From: Clostridiales bacterium
GTDB taxonomy: Bacteria > Bacillota > Clostridia > Oscillospirales > CAG-272
Length of the DNA: 64,000 nucleotides
Direction: 5' to 3'
NCBI GenBank assembly: GCA_012800735.1
Contig: JAAZIU010000022.1
Span: 1-64,000 of the forward strand
Shown here piece after piece: positions 16,117 through 25,611 of the stretch. How positions within the stretch are numbered: the first letter of the stretch is position 1; each line of letters opens with the position of its first letter. The position numbers and the translations under genes are program-made. A model generated the notes under the pieces. It saw only the letters and a program-made list of their open reading frames with translations. It was not told the origin of the DNA and searched no databases.

Positions 16117-16470
16117 ATGGCAAGAGTAAAAGGCGCGACAATGACGCGCAAGCGCCGCAAGAAGTTTTTAAAAGCCGCTAAAGGCTACTGGGGTTCCAGA
16201 TCTACGCATTTTAAGATGGCAAAACAGGCCGTAATGAAGAGCGGAAACTACGCCTACATCGGCCGCAAACAAAAGAAGCGCGATTTCCGTCAGCTCTGGA
16301 TCGCCCGCATCAGCGCGGCAGCCAAGGCCAACGGAATGAACTATTCCACCCTTGCGCACGGTCTGCGGCTCGCCGGCATCGAACTCAACCGCAAAATGCT
16401 TTCTGAGATCGCCATCGCCGACAAGGCCGCCTTTACCGCTATCTGCGAAAAGGCAAAGGCTGCGCTATAA
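16117..16470 (+). CDS. rplT: Large ribosomal subunit protein bL20
   Basis: L20 is needed early in 50S assembly and is the likely repressor of its own operon. The 117-residue product carries the family pattern [20 protein letters not shown] and [34 protein letters not shown] precedes the ATG. A strong terminator follows 14 bases after the stop codon, closing the infC-rpmI-rplT operon. Confidence 0.98.
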   Translation: MARVKGATMTRKRRKKFLKAAKGYWGSRSTHFKMAKQAVMKSGNYAYIGRKQKKRDFRQLWIARISAAAKANGMNYSTLAHGLRLAGIELNRKMLSEIAIADKAAFTAICEKAKAAL

Positions 16471-16483
16471 TCGCTGTATTTCC

Positions 16484-16511
16484 GCGCGGGAGACTCTCTC
16501 CCGCGCTTTTT
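16484..16511 (+). terminator. Terminator after rplT
   Basis: Perfect 10-bp stem GCGCGGGAGA/TCTCCCGCGC with a 3-base loop and TTTTT tail. Confidence 0.93.
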
Positions 16512-16530
16512 GAGTTTTCAGGATTTATAA

Positions 16531-17349
16531 ATGTTCAATTTTGAGTCCATCACCAGCCGCCGCAGCGAAACGGTGCTGAGGCTTTTAAAGCTAAGAAAAG
16601 CGTCGGAGCGCCGGGAAAGCGGGAGGTTTATTTTCGAGGGGCGAAAGCTTTTTTCCGAAGCCCTCGATTCAAAAATGCCGCTTTTGGCGATTTACGCGAC
16701 CGAAGAAAATCTTTCTTTCGTTGAGCGGGAACTCAATAAAGCAAGCGCCGCGTGTTTTGACACTATTCGTCTGTTTTCCGTAACGGATGAAGTATATATG
16801 AAGCTGACCGACGAGGGCGCGCCGCAGGGGCTGCTCTGCGAATGTCAAATTCCGTATGAGCTGCACACAAGGTCAGGTATTGTTCCGGCATCTCCGGACG
16901 AGCGGCTTTTCTGCGCCGTCGGGATTCAGGACCCCGGCAATTTAGGCGCCATTATCCGCTCGGCACACGCTTTCGGTGTAGACAGGCTTATCATTTCCGG
17001 GTGCGCGGATCTGTATAATACAAAAACCGTCCGCGGAGCGATGGGAGCGCTGTTTCGAACGAAGATTTCCGTTTGCTCCGATATAACGGGCTCGCTTGCT
17101 GCGCTATCCGCCGTCGGCTATAACCCTTTCGCCGCAGTTTTAAGCGAAAGCGCCTCCCCTTTACACTTGCTGGACGATGACCCGTCGAGGCTTTATGTCG
17201 TCGGAAGCGAAGGCCGAGGGCTTGAAAAAGAAGTGATCGACGCCTGCATAGGACAGGTTTATATCCCGATGGAAGAAGGTTCCGAGTCGCTGAACGCCTC
17301 GGTCGCGGCTTCGGTGCTGATGTTCAGTCAATATTTAAAACGGCTTTGA
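16531..17349 (+). CDS. TrmH/SpoU-family RNA 2'-O-methyltransferase, 272 aa
   Basis: SPOUT-class enzymes of this family methylate ribose 2'-OH groups in tRNA or 23S rRNA. All three SpoU motifs are visible in the C-terminal half: QDPGNLGAIIRSAHAFG (near 131), YVVGSEGRGLEKEV (near 222) and IPMEEGSESLNASVAASVLM (near 248). The N-terminal 100 residues form the substrate-binding domain (RESGRFIFEGRKLFSEAL). The exact target nucleotide cannot be told. The gene follows the rplT terminator by 20 bases and its promoter is not obvious, so some transcript may come from read-through. Confidence 0.9.
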   Translation: MFNFESITSRRSETVLRLLKLRKASERRESGRFIFEGRKLFSEALDSKMPLLAIYATEENLSFVERELNKASAACFDTIRLFSVTDEVYMKLTDEGAPQGLLCECQIPYELHTRSGIVPASPDERLFCAVGIQDPGNLGAIIRSAHAFGVDRLIISGCADLYNTKTVRGAMGALFRTKISVCSDITGSLAALSAVGYNPFAAVLSESASPLHLLDDDPSRLYVVGSEGRGLEKEVIDACIGQVYIPMEEGSESLNASVAASVLMFSQYLKRL

Positions 17350-17388
17350 TTTTTTATTGGAACAGATAAATCTGAGGAGGGGTATTTT

Positions 17389-18693
17389 ATGTATGATCCC
17401 GAGCTTTGGCTCTGGTTTGCCGGCGGGTTTATGACCGGAGGAAGACAGAGCGACGCCCTGCTTGCGGAATATGGCGGCGACGTCGAAACGATTTACAAAT
17501 TAGGCGCAAAGGATTATATCCGCGTAACCGGCTCGGCCGCCACGGCGAAGAATTTGTCCGACAAGTCGCTTATCCGTCCGCGGGAAATTCTTGCGTGGTG
17601 CAAAGAAAACGGCGTTTCGCTTATGACGCCGGACAATCCCTTATATCCTCAAAAGCTGCGCCTGATGCCGCAAAAACCGATAGCGCTTTATTACAAAGGA
17701 AATTTCATCGATTTCGACGCCGTCTGCTCGATAGGCATGGTCGGCACCCGGTCGATGTCGGAATACGGCCGCCAGTCGGCTTATACCATAGCTCTTGAGC
17801 TTGCCCGCTGCGGAGCTGTTGTGGTATCCGGAATGGCGGCGGGGATAGACGGCGTCTCGCACAGGGGCGCTCTCGACGGCGGAGGATATACCGCCGCAAT
17901 ATTAGGTTGCGGAATCGACCGTCCTTATCCTGAATTTCATGCGGATCTAATGGCGGAGATAGCCGAAAAAGGCTGCGTCATCACCGAATATCCGCCCTTC
18001 ACTCCGCCCCGCGGACTGAATTTTCCGGCGCGCAACCGGATAATCTCCGGGCTTTCTTCATCGGTTTTTATAGTTGAGGGAAGCCGCAAGAGCGGCGCGA
18101 TGATAACCGCAAGAGCGGCGCTCTTTCAGGGACGGGATCTTTGCGCGCTGCCGGGAAAGATAGGCGAGACCAACTCCGAAGGGCCGAATGAGCTTTTGCG
18201 TCAGGGCGCGCGTCTTGCATCCTGCGCCGGAGACATACTGAAAATATACTCGCTTTCAAGCGGAATAGACTTGTCAAAGCTGAGTTTTACCCCCGAAAAA
18301 GAGACGCGAAAGAAAGGTTACTCCCCGTCAAAACCGGCTGACAAAAAGACGCGGGATCCTGCAGAAAGCCGCGAAATCTTCGAGCCGGATTCGACAAAAA
18401 TCGAAACAGCCGGAAAGCAAGACCGGTACGCCGAGGCGAAAACATCGGAAACGGCGAAAGCGGTTTCGGAGCCGAAAGAGATAGCCGCCGAAAAGCCGAA
18501 GGCAAAGGATCGCGCGGCGGCGCTGCTGACCGACGACGAACTCGCTGTCTGGAACGCGATGGGGGACGGTATCTGTATGCCGGACACTCTGTTTGAGGCT
18601 CACGGCGGCAGCCGGGTGCTGACGCTGCTGTCGCTTATGGAGATAAAAGGGGTAGTCTGCTCAACTCCCGGCGGCGGATATAAGAGGATATAG
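17389..18693 (+). CDS. dprA: DNA-processing protein DprA (Smf)
   Basis: DprA binds incoming single-stranded DNA in natural transformation and loads RecA. The Rossmann domain shows SIGMVGTRSMSEYGR (near residue 115), VVSGMAAGIDGVSHRGAL and FPARNRIISGLSSSVFIVEG (near 208), all diagnostic. A low-complexity charged linker of about 100 residues (roughly 300-390) is longer than usual and leads to a C-terminal winged-helix region (LLTDDELAVWNAM to end). CTGAGGAGG precedes the ATG. topA follows after a 330-base gap, the classic dprA-topA order of Firmicutes. Confidence 0.96.
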   Translation: MYDPELWLWFAGGFMTGGRQSDALLAEYGGDVETIYKLGAKDYIRVTGSAATAKNLSDKSLIRPREILAWCKENGVSLMTPDNPLYPQKLRLMPQKPIALYYKGNFIDFDAVCSIGMVGTRSMSEYGRQSAYTIALELARCGAVVVSGMAAGIDGVSHRGALDGGGYTAAILGCGIDRPYPEFHADLMAEIAEKGCVITEYPPFTPPRGLNFPARNRIISGLSSSVFIVEGSRKSGAMITARAALFQGRDLCALPGKIGETNSEGPNELLRQGARLASCAGDILKIYSLSSGIDLSKLSFTPEKETRKKGYSPSKPADKKTRDPAESREIFEPDSTKIETAGKQDRYAEAKTSETAKAVSEPKEIAAEKPKAKDRAAALLTDDELAVWNAMGDGICMPDTLFEAHGGSRVLTLLSLMEIKGVVCSTPGGGYKRI

Positions 18694-19023
18694 CCAAAAA
18701 TTCCGGCTTTGGAAGAAATATTTACAACACTGTTACAAAAAAACCGCCATTGTCTTTCATTTTTGAGGTATCATTTATTTTTAGATACTATTTAATGATA
18801 GCAATGACCGCCGCGGGACGGCTTTTTGCGGGTTCCGCCCGCTTTCCGAACGGCTTTTATCCGTTTTTTAAGCGAGACTGCCCGAAATAATGCGGGCCAA
18901 TCCGATTTCTTTCGGATACGCAAAAAACTGTCTCTTTAGCGGCGTGAGTTTTGAATTCCGCTGCGCAAAATCGGTTTTTTCAAGGCAAAACCGGTTTTAC
19001 AAGGCAAAATGGAGGAAGAGTAT
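18694..19023 (+). other. Intergenic region between dprA and topA
   Basis: No gene is seen in these 330 bases. They contain a weak AACGG/CCGTT hairpin followed by TTTT (18849-18869), which could end the dprA transcript, small hairpins CCCG/CGGG (18881-18896) and ATCCGA/TCGGAT (18900-18917), and near topA a direct repeat of CAAGGCAAAA flanking the palindrome AAAACCGGTTTT. A possible promoter is listed separately. The long leader could be regulatory, but I recognise no riboswitch class. Confidence 0.5.
18763..18791 (+). promoter_or_regulatory. Possible topA promoter
   Basis: TTGAGG (18763-18768), 17-base spacer, TACTAT (18786-18791). Weaker than the other promoters of this window, and far (about 230 bases) from the topA start. 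Confidence 0.4.
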
Positions 19024-21342
19024 TTGGCAAATCTCGTTATTTTGGAATCACCGTCCAAGGCGGCTACGATAAAAGGCTACCTTGGCTCAAATTACAAAGT
19101 CGTCGCTTCAAAGGGGCATGTCCGCGACCTGCCAAAAAGCACGTTGGGCGTCGACATCGAAAACAACTTCGAGCCGCGTTATATAAACATCCGCGGTCGA
19201 GGAGACCTTATAAAGGAGCTTCGCCGCGAAGCGAAAAAAGCAAAGAAAGTCTATTTAATGACCGACCCCGACCGGGAGGGAGAAGCTATTGCCTGGCATC
19301 TGGCAAACGCCCTTAACATTCCGGTTGAAAAGGCGCTGCGCGCCCCGATAAACGAGGTGACGAAGACGGCTGTCAAAGCCGCCGTGAAGTCGCCGCGAAA
19401 AATCGATATGAATCTTGTAAACGCGCAGCAAACCCGCCGCATTCTCGACCGCATAGTCGGCTACAAATTAAGTCCGTATCTTTGGAAAAGCGTCCGCTCA
19501 GGACTTTCCGCCGGACGGGTGCAGTCGGTTGCGACACGTATGATAGTCGACCGCGAAAGAGAGCGAGATGCCTTCGTTCCGGTCGAATACTGGAGTATTG
19601 AAGCCGATCTTCTTTCGGCAGAGGGAAAACCCTTTAAAGCGAAATTCTGGGGGGTTGACGGCGAAGCCGTATCTCTTAATACAAAAGAAGAAACCGACGC
19701 CATTCTTGAATCCTGCAAAAACGGAGACTTCATTGTCAGCTCCGTCAGGAAAGCGAAGAAACAGAAGCATCCGGCTCCGCCGTTTACAACGTCTTCTTTG
19801 CTGGTCGAAGCATCCCGCAAGCTCGGTTTCCAGAGCCAGAGGATAATGCGAACCGCTCAGGAGCTTTACGAAGGCATCGACCTCGGCGCCGAATTGGGCG
19901 GCGCGCAGGGACTTATCACCTATATGCGCACCGACTCGATCCGTATCTCCGAACAGGCCGCCGAGACCGCGAAGAAACTTATCACCGAGCAATTCGGGGA
20001 AAATTACCTGCCCGATTCGCAGCGTTCCTATAAAACCGACGCCGGCGCGCAAGACGCCCATGAAGCGATCCGACCGGCAAATCCGGAAATACATCCCGAC
20101 AAGATTAAATCGAAGCTGACCCCGGATCAGTACAAACTATATAAGCTGATCTGGAACCGCTTCATCGCCTCTCAGATGGCGTCCGCGCTGCTGGATACCG
20201 TTTCCGCCGATATTGTCAACGGCAAAAACATCTTCCGCGCCTCCGGATATACGATAGCTTTCAAGGGCTATATGTCGGTATACGAAGATTCGGAGCCGGA
20301 GGAGGACAAATCCGCGCAGCCCACCGAAGAAAAGATGGCGAAGACCCTTATTCCGGAGCTTGCGAAGGACGACAAACTCGAGCTCAAGGAGCTTGTTCCG
20401 GCGCAGCACTTCACCGAACCGCCGGCAAGATATACCGAGGCGTCGCTTATCAATCGCTTCAAGGAGTTAGGTATCGGCCGCCCTTCGACATATACCCCGA
20501 CCATTACCACCATTATCTCCCGCGGTTATGTTGAGAGGGAGGGCAAGTCGCTGAAGCCGACCTCTTTAGGTTTTACCACGACCGAGCTGATGGAGAAGAA
20601 TTTCAACGACATCGTCGACTACAAGTTCACCGCCAATATGGAAGAGGAGCTTGACGATATCGAAAACGGAAAAAGGGTGATGAACGATGTTCTCGGCGCC
20701 TTCTATGCCGGATTCTCCCGCGATCTTGAGCGAGCGGCGGAAAATCTCGAGGAAGACAAGGTTGAGACCGAGCCGCAGCTTACCGATATAATCTGCGATA
20801 AATGCGGCGCGAGGATGATAGTCAAAACCGGACGGTACGGCCGTTTCGCCGCCTGTCCAAATTATCCGACCTGCAAAAACACCAAGCCTATCACTCCGGA
20901 AGGCGAGATACAGAAGCCTCAGCCGGCTCCGGACGGCATGACATGCGACGAATGCGGCAGCCCGATGGTCGTCCGCTCGGGACGCTGGGGCAATTTCTAC
21001 GCCTGCTCCCGTTATCCCGAATGTAAGTTCACCAAGCGGATCGACCGCGAGATAGGGGTTAAATGCCCCGATTGCGGCGGCGAGATAGTCGTCCGCAGGA
21101 CAAAGAACCGCCGCATATTTTACGGCTGCTCAAATTATCCCGATTGTGAATTTGTGAGTTACAGCTTGCCGACAAAGGAAAAATGCCCCGATTGCGGCTC
21201 GATGCTGCTGCTGCAAAAAGGCAAAAAGAGCAAGCTTGTCTGCCGCGACAAGGAATGCGGATACAGCCGCGAAAACGACCTGCCGGAAATCGATATAAAG
21301 ACGGGAGAGAAACCCGACGAAGATAACGGCTCGGATGAGTGA
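19024..21342 (+). CDS. topA: DNA topoisomerase I (type IA), probable TTG start
   Basis: TopA relaxes negative supercoils by cutting one strand through a 5'-phosphotyrosine. The Toprim domain shows VILESPSKAATIKGYLG at the N-terminus and MTDPDREGEAIAWH near residue 78; the active Tyr is in TYMRTDSIRIS near residue 300. The C-terminus has four zinc-ribbon units with paired CxxC or CxxxxxC motifs. ATG 19009 overlaps the Shine-Dalgarno GGAGGA, which sits 7 bases before TTG 19024; starting there gives MANLVILES, matching the family. The end overlaps trmFO by 8 bases. Confidence 0.96.
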   Translation: MANLVILESPSKAATIKGYLGSNYKVVASKGHVRDLPKSTLGVDIENNFEPRYINIRGRGDLIKELRREAKKAKKVYLMTDPDREGEAIAWHLANALNIPVEKALRAPINEVTKTAVKAAVKSPRKIDMNLVNAQQTRRILDRIVGYKLSPYLWKSVRSGLSAGRVQSVATRMIVDRERERDAFVPVEYWSIEADLLSAEGKPFKAKFWGVDGEAVSLNTKEETDAILESCKNGDFIVSSVRKAKKQKHPAPPFTTSSLLVEASRKLGFQSQRIMRTAQELYEGIDLGAELGGAQGLITYMRTDSIRISEQAAETAKKLITEQFGENYLPDSQRSYKTDAGAQDAHEAIRPANPEIHPDKIKSKLTPDQYKLYKLIWNRFIASQMASALLDTVSADIVNGKNIFRASGYTIAFKGYMSVYEDSEPEEDKSAQPTEEKMAKTLIPELAKDDKLELKELVPAQHFTEPPARYTEASLINRFKELGIGRPSTYTPTITTIISRGYVEREGKSLKPTSLGFTTTELMEKNFNDIVDYKFTANMEEELDDIENGKRVMNDVLGAFYAGFSRDLERAAENLEEDKVETEPQLTDIICDKCGARMIVKTGRYGRFAACPNYPTCKNTKPITPEGEIQKPQPAPDGMTCDECGSPMVVRSGRWGNFYACSRYPECKFTKRIDREIGVKCPDCGGEIVVRRTKNRRIFYGCSNYPDCEFVSYSLPTKEKCPDCGSMLLLQKGKKSKLVCRDKECGYSRENDLPEIDIKTGEKPDEDNGSDE

Positions 21343-22660
21343 GCTTTATATTATCGGCGCCGGACTTGCCGGATGCGAAGCCGCCTGGCAGGCGGCAAAG
21401 CGCGGGGTTAAGGTTACCCTCTTTGAAATGAAGCCTTATAGGTATTCCCCGGCGCATAAGTCGGAAGGATTTGCCGAACTCGTCTGCTCAAATTCTCTTC
21501 GCGCCATGGCCGTTACAAACGCCGTCGGGCTGCTCAAAGAAGAGATGAGGGCGCTGGGCTCGCTTATAATCGAAGCGGCGGACGCGACAAGCGTTCCCGC
21601 CGGAGCCGCCCTCGCAGTCGACAGGGAGAAATTCTCCGAATACATAACCGACAAAATCAGCTCGGAGCCGAACATAAAGGTAATAAGAGAAGAGGTCAAA
21701 AAGATACCCGACAGCCCGTGTATAGTAGCGTCGGGACCTCTTACCGACGGAGAGCTGGCGGAGGAGATCACTTCTCTCTGCGGCGCCCCGCTTAACTTTT
21801 ACGACGCGGTCGCGCCTATTGTCGACGCATCGAGTATAGATTACGACAAGGCGTTCTTCGCCTCGAGATGGAACAAGGGCGATGACGGCGATTATCTCAA
21901 CTGCCCGATGGAAAAGGACGAGTATAAAGCGTTTTACGACGCCCTCGTCTCCGCCGAAACCGTCCCGATGGATGCAGCCGACGACGGGCTGAAAGTCTTT
22001 GAAGGCTGTATGCCTGTCGAAACGATGGCAAAGCGCGGAGAAGACACTATAAGGTTCGGTCCGCTGAAACCGGTCGGGATCACAAATCCGAAAAACGACA
22101 AAAGATACTACGCGATAGTTCAGCTTCGCGCCGAAAACCGCGCAAAGACGATGTATAATCTTGTCGGTTTTCAGACGCGGCTTACATGGCCGGAACAGCG
22201 GCGGGTCTTCCGCCTCATTCCCGGACTTGAGGGGGCGGAGTTTCTCCGCTACGGCGTTATGCACCGCAACAGCTACATCGACTCGCCGCGGCTGCTCGAC
22301 AGTCTGTATATGCTTAAAAGCCGTCCCGGGCTCTGGTTTGCGGGGCAGCTTGCCGGAGTTGAGGGTTATGTCGAATCAGCCTCGTCGGGACTTGTCGCAG
22401 GGCTTGCCGCGGCGACGCATATTCGCGGTACAGAGCCGCCGCAATTCCCGCGCTATACCGCGACAGGAGCGCTCTCGGGGTATATTTCCGACCCCTTCGC
22501 CGCTGATTTTCAGCCGATGAATATAAATTTCGGAATAATGGAGGAGCCGGACACAATGTCCGCGCTCACGGGAAAACAGAAGCACGACAAGCGCGCCCGC
22601 GCCGAAAAACGGGCAGAGGCAGCGCTTAAATATATAAACGAATTACGGGAACTGATATGA
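21335..22660 (+). CDS. trmFO: Methylenetetrahydrofolate-tRNA-(uracil(54)-C(5))-methyltransferase TrmFO
   Basis: TrmFO is a folate- and FAD-dependent enzyme that makes ribothymidine at position 54 of tRNAs in most Firmicutes. The N-terminal dinucleotide-binding motif is YIIGAGLAGCEAAWQ, followed by FEMKPYRYSPAHKSEGFAEL, which is typical of TrmFO rather than MnmG; PMNINFGIM near the C-terminus is also characteristic. The 441-residue length is normal. It overlaps topA (8 bases) and plsX (4 bases, ATGA), so translation is coupled. Confidence 0.96.
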   Translation: MSELYIIGAGLAGCEAAWQAAKRGVKVTLFEMKPYRYSPAHKSEGFAELVCSNSLRAMAVTNAVGLLKEEMRALGSLIIEAADATSVPAGAALAVDREKFSEYITDKISSEPNIKVIREEVKKIPDSPCIVASGPLTDGELAEEITSLCGAPLNFYDAVAPIVDASSIDYDKAFFASRWNKGDDGDYLNCPMEKDEYKAFYDALVSAETVPMDAADDGLKVFEGCMPVETMAKRGEDTIRFGPLKPVGITNPKNDKRYYAIVQLRAENRAKTMYNLVGFQTRLTWPEQRRVFRLIPGLEGAEFLRYGVMHRNSYIDSPRLLDSLYMLKSRPGLWFAGQLAGVEGYVESASSGLVAGLAAATHIRGTEPPQFPRYTATGALSGYISDPFAADFQPMNINFGIMEEPDTMSALTGKQKHDKRARAEKRAEAALKYINELRELI

Positions 22661-23760
22661 TTATTATTCTTGACGCAATGGGCGGCGACAACGCTCCGCT
22701 CGAAGTAATCAAAGGAGCGGCGATGGCCGCGGCGGAATACGACGTCAGGCTGCGGCTTGTCGGCCCGACCGACGTGATAAAACAATGCGCCGAAGAAAAC
22801 GGGATTCTGCTTGACACATCAAAGATCGAAATAGTCGACGCGCCCGACGTCATAACGATGGAGGATCCGCCGCTTTCGGTCCGGAGAAAGAAAAACTCCT
22901 CGATGACGGTATCTCTGAACCTTCTTGCGGGCGGCGGCGGCGACGCGGTGGTTTCCGCCGGCAATACCGGCGCGCTTTACGCCGGAGCCTCGCTTATAGT
23001 AATGCGGATAAAGGGCTACCGCAAGGCAGCGATAGCCACCGTGTTTCCCTTCAAAAATCCGACCCTTCTTTTAGATTCCGGCGCCAACACAGTCGTAACT
23101 CCGGAAAACCTCTGTCAGTTCGCGCTGATGGGCTCGGTTTACATGGAGAAGGTAATGGAGATTGACAGACCCCGAGTCGGACTTTTAAACAACGGCACCG
23201 AAGCCAACAAAGGCACCGAGCTGCTCGTCGAGACTAATGCGCTGCTCAGCCGTTATGACAGAATCAACTACGTCGGTAATGTCGAAGCGAAAGCGGCGCC
23301 CTTCGGCGCCTGCGATGTGCTTGTCACCGACGGATTTACTGGGAACATCTTCCTGAAGCTGACCGAAGGACTCGGCGAGATGCTGCTTAAAAGGATAAAG
23401 GCGATTTACAAGAAAAACTTCCTTTCGATGCTCTCGGCTGCGATTATAAAGAAAGATTTTAAAGCGCTGAAGAAGGAATTCGACGCCTCCGAATACGGCG
23501 GCGCGCCGATACTCGGCATCTCCAAGCCGGTCATAAAGACACACGGCTCATCCGACGCACTTGAAGTCAAGAACGCGGTAAGACAGGCGATAAACTATAT
23601 AAAAAGCGGGGTAACCCTTGAGCTTGCCGAGGCGGTAGGCGCGGCGATTCCCTCAATCGAGGTAGTTCACGAGCCGGAGGAAATAGTTCCCGTTATTGAA
23701 TACGCCGACGACCTTCCCTCCGAAGACGCAGACGACAGCGGAAATGAACAGCCGTCCTAA
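22657..23760 (+). CDS. plsX: Phosphate acyltransferase PlsX
   Basis: PlsX makes acyl phosphate from acyl-ACP, the first step of phosphatidic acid synthesis in Firmicutes. Family signatures are IILDAMGGDNAPLEVIKGA at the start, DAVVSAGNTGALYAGASLIV near 90 and VLVTDGFTGNIFLKLTEG near 222. A C-terminal acidic tail of about 30 residues (EYADDLPSEDADDSGNEQPS) extends past the usual end and overlaps the start of rnc by 17 bases. fapR, fabD and acpP, often adjacent, are absent here. Confidence 0.95.
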   Translation: MIIILDAMGGDNAPLEVIKGAAMAAAEYDVRLRLVGPTDVIKQCAEENGILLDTSKIEIVDAPDVITMEDPPLSVRRKKNSSMTVSLNLLAGGGGDAVVSAGNTGALYAGASLIVMRIKGYRKAAIATVFPFKNPTLLLDSGANTVVTPENLCQFALMGSVYMEKVMEIDRPRVGLLNNGTEANKGTELLVETNALLSRYDRINYVGNVEAKAAPFGACDVLVTDGFTGNIFLKLTEGLGEMLLKRIKAIYKKNFLSMLSAAIIKKDFKALKKEFDASEYGGAPILGISKPVIKTHGSSDALEVKNAVRQAINYIKSGVTLELAEAVGAAIPSIEVVHEPEEIVPVIEYADDLPSEDADDSGNEQPS

Positions 23761-24520
23761 AAAGGCGAACCGCAAGGAACGCGCGGAAAGCTCCGACCAT
23801 GCGGAACGCACGGAGCTGCCTCTTGAGCTGAACCTTCTGGAAGCAGAGATAGGCTATACCTTCTCCGACATCAGCCGGCTGCGGACGGCAACAACTCATT
23901 CGAGTTACGCAAACGAGCAGCGCGCCCGCGGAATAACCGTCGAAAGCAACGAGAGGATGGAATTTTTGGGCGATTCGGTGCTTTCGCTTATCGTCTCCGA
24001 CTACCTTTTTGAAAATTATCCGACAATGCCGGAAGGAGACCTTTCCCCTATCCGTTCGACGGTTGTCTGTGAAGAAACGCTCGCGAAATTCGCGAAGTCG
24101 ATCTCGCTCGGCAGCTATCTTTTGCTTGGACACGGCGAGTCAATCACCGACGGGCGGCGCCGTCCTTCCATCCTTTCCGACGCCTTTGAATCGCTCCTTG
24201 CGGCAATCTATCTTGACGGAGGGTATGACGCGGCGCGGGATTTTCTGCTGCCGAAACTGACCCCGCAAATCGAAAAACGCGCCGAGACCGGCCGTTTCCG
24301 AGACTACAAAACCCAGCTTCAGCAGCTGATACAACAGGGCGGCAGCGGCGATATCCTCGAATATGTGACGGTCGGCGAATCGGGTCCGATGCATATGCGC
24401 GTCTTTGAGGTCGAGGCGCGGCTTAACTCCAACATCATCGGCCGCGGGGTCGCAAGATCAAAGCGCTCGGCAGAGCAGCTTGCCGCAAAAGAGGCGCTGG
24501 AGCTATTCGGGGAAGAATAA
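23744..24520 (+). CDS. rnc: Ribonuclease III
   Basis: RNase III cuts double-stranded RNA, including rRNA precursors. The catalytic signature NERMEFLGDSVLSLIVSDYLF lies near residues 68-88, the second acidic cluster is ILSDAFESLLAAIYLDGGY near 142-160, and the C-terminal 75 residues are a double-stranded RNA-binding domain (DYKTQLQQLIQQ... RSKRSAEQLAAKEALELFG). ATG 23744 gives a 258-residue protein, close to the norm although with a charged N-terminal extension; it lies inside the end of plsX. It precedes a radical SAM gene and smc, a standard Clostridia order. Confidence 0.93.
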   Translation: MNSRPKKANRKERAESSDHAERTELPLELNLLEAEIGYTFSDISRLRTATTHSSYANEQRARGITVESNERMEFLGDSVLSLIVSDYLFENYPTMPEGDLSPIRSTVVCEETLAKFAKSISLGSYLLLGHGESITDGRRRPSILSDAFESLLAAIYLDGGYDAARDFLLPKLTPQIEKRAETGRFRDYKTQLQQLIQQGGSGDILEYVTVGESGPMHMRVFEVEARLNSNIIGRGVARSKRSAEQLAAKEALELFGEE

Positions 24521-24544
24521 CCTCTTGGCTAAGACTTTTTGCTC

Positions 24545-25549
24545 ATGAAACAACATGTAAATATCCCTGTATTCATCCCGCATTTAGGCTGTCCGCATAT
24601 GTGCGTCTTCTGCGATCAGCGCTCAATTACCGGCAGGGAATTTGACCCCGGCGATATTGAGAGGCAGATAAGCGAGGCGCTTATCACAGTCAAAGACGGC
24701 GCCGACTGCGAGATAGCCTTTTTCGGCGGCAGCTTTACCGGTATCGGGGAAACCCTTATGCGGCGGCTGCTGAGCGTCGCCGCCCGTTTTGTCGAGGAAG
24801 GCCGGGCTTCCGGGATACGGCTTTCGACGCGGCCGGATTATATCGACCTGCAGACACTTTCGATTTTGGCGGAATATCCGGTCAAAACCGTTGAACTCGG
24901 CATTCAGAGCATGGATAACAAAGTCTTGCGAATGTCAAAGCGCGGGCATACGGCGGAGCAGTCAAGTGAAGCCTGTCGGCTTGTCGTCAAACACGGTTTT
25001 TCCCTTGTGGGACAGATGATGATAGGCCTGCCGGGCGCGGATGAGCGAAGCGAAATCAAGACAGCCGAAGATATATGCGCGCTCGGCGCGACCGGCGCGA
25101 GGATATATCCGACGGTTGTTTTAAAAAACACAGAACTTGAAGAAATGTCGCGGGACGGGCGTTATCTTCCTCTAAGCTTAGATGAGGCAATCGGGAGGTC
25201 GGCGTCGGTTCTTGAGATATTCATAGCGTATGGCGTGCCGGTTATCCGCCTCGGACTTTGCGCGTCGGACGGACTCAGTCTTGAGGGCGCCGTCGGAGGA
25301 GCTTATCACCCCGCGATGGGAGAGCTTGTCCGGGGAGAGCTGTACCGAAGAAAGATCGAAGCCGAGCTCGTTTCCGCCGGTATCTCCGACAGAGACTCGA
25401 TAACGATTGAAGTGCCGCGTGGCGCCGTTTCGATGGCGATAGGCAACGGAGGACGCAACCGCGCCGATATTCAGAGTAAATTTAATATAAAATCACTTAA
25501 AACGGTTGAAAATCCTCGCCTAAAAGAGTATAATGTAAAAGTGGAGTAA
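24545..25549 (+). CDS. Elp3-like radical SAM protein, 334 aa
   Basis: The iron-sulfur motif CX3CX2C is in PHLGCPHMCVFCDQRSITG near residues 12-30, with SAM-binding features IAFFGGSFTGIG (near 57) and VELGIQSMDNKVL (near 117). The pattern follows the Elp3 radical SAM domain, but the C-terminal acetyltransferase domain of true Elp3 is missing. Related genes sit between rnc and smc in many Clostridia; function is unknown, with tRNA modification a reasonable guess. I start at ATG 24545 rather than TTG 24539; neither has a clear Shine-Dalgarno. The smc promoter lies within its last 50 bases. Confidence 0.85.
   Translation: MKQHVNIPVFIPHLGCPHMCVFCDQRSITGREFDPGDIERQISEALITVKDGADCEIAFFGGSFTGIGETLMRRLLSVAARFVEEGRASGIRLSTRPDYIDLQTLSILAEYPVKTVELGIQSMDNKVLRMSKRGHTAEQSSEACRLVVKHGFSLVGQMMIGLPGADERSEIKTAEDICALGATGARIYPTVVLKNTELEEMSRDGRYLPLSLDEAIGRSASVLEIFIAYGVPVIRLGLCASDGLSLEGAVGGAYHPAMGELVRGELYRRKIEAELVSAGISDRDSITIEVPRGAVSMAIGNGGRNRADIQSKFNIKSLKTVENPRLKEYNVKVE
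25506..25534 (+). promoter_or_regulatory. Internal promoter for smc
   Basis: TTGAAA (25506-25511), 17-base spacer, TATAAT (25529-25534), inside the 3' end of the radical SAM gene and about 80 bases before the smc start. Confidence 0.65.
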
Positions 25550-25611
25550 GATTTCCGCTTTTTTGCTGTTAAATAAGAATTAATTATATAAAACATGGGA
25601 GTTATCTTCAT

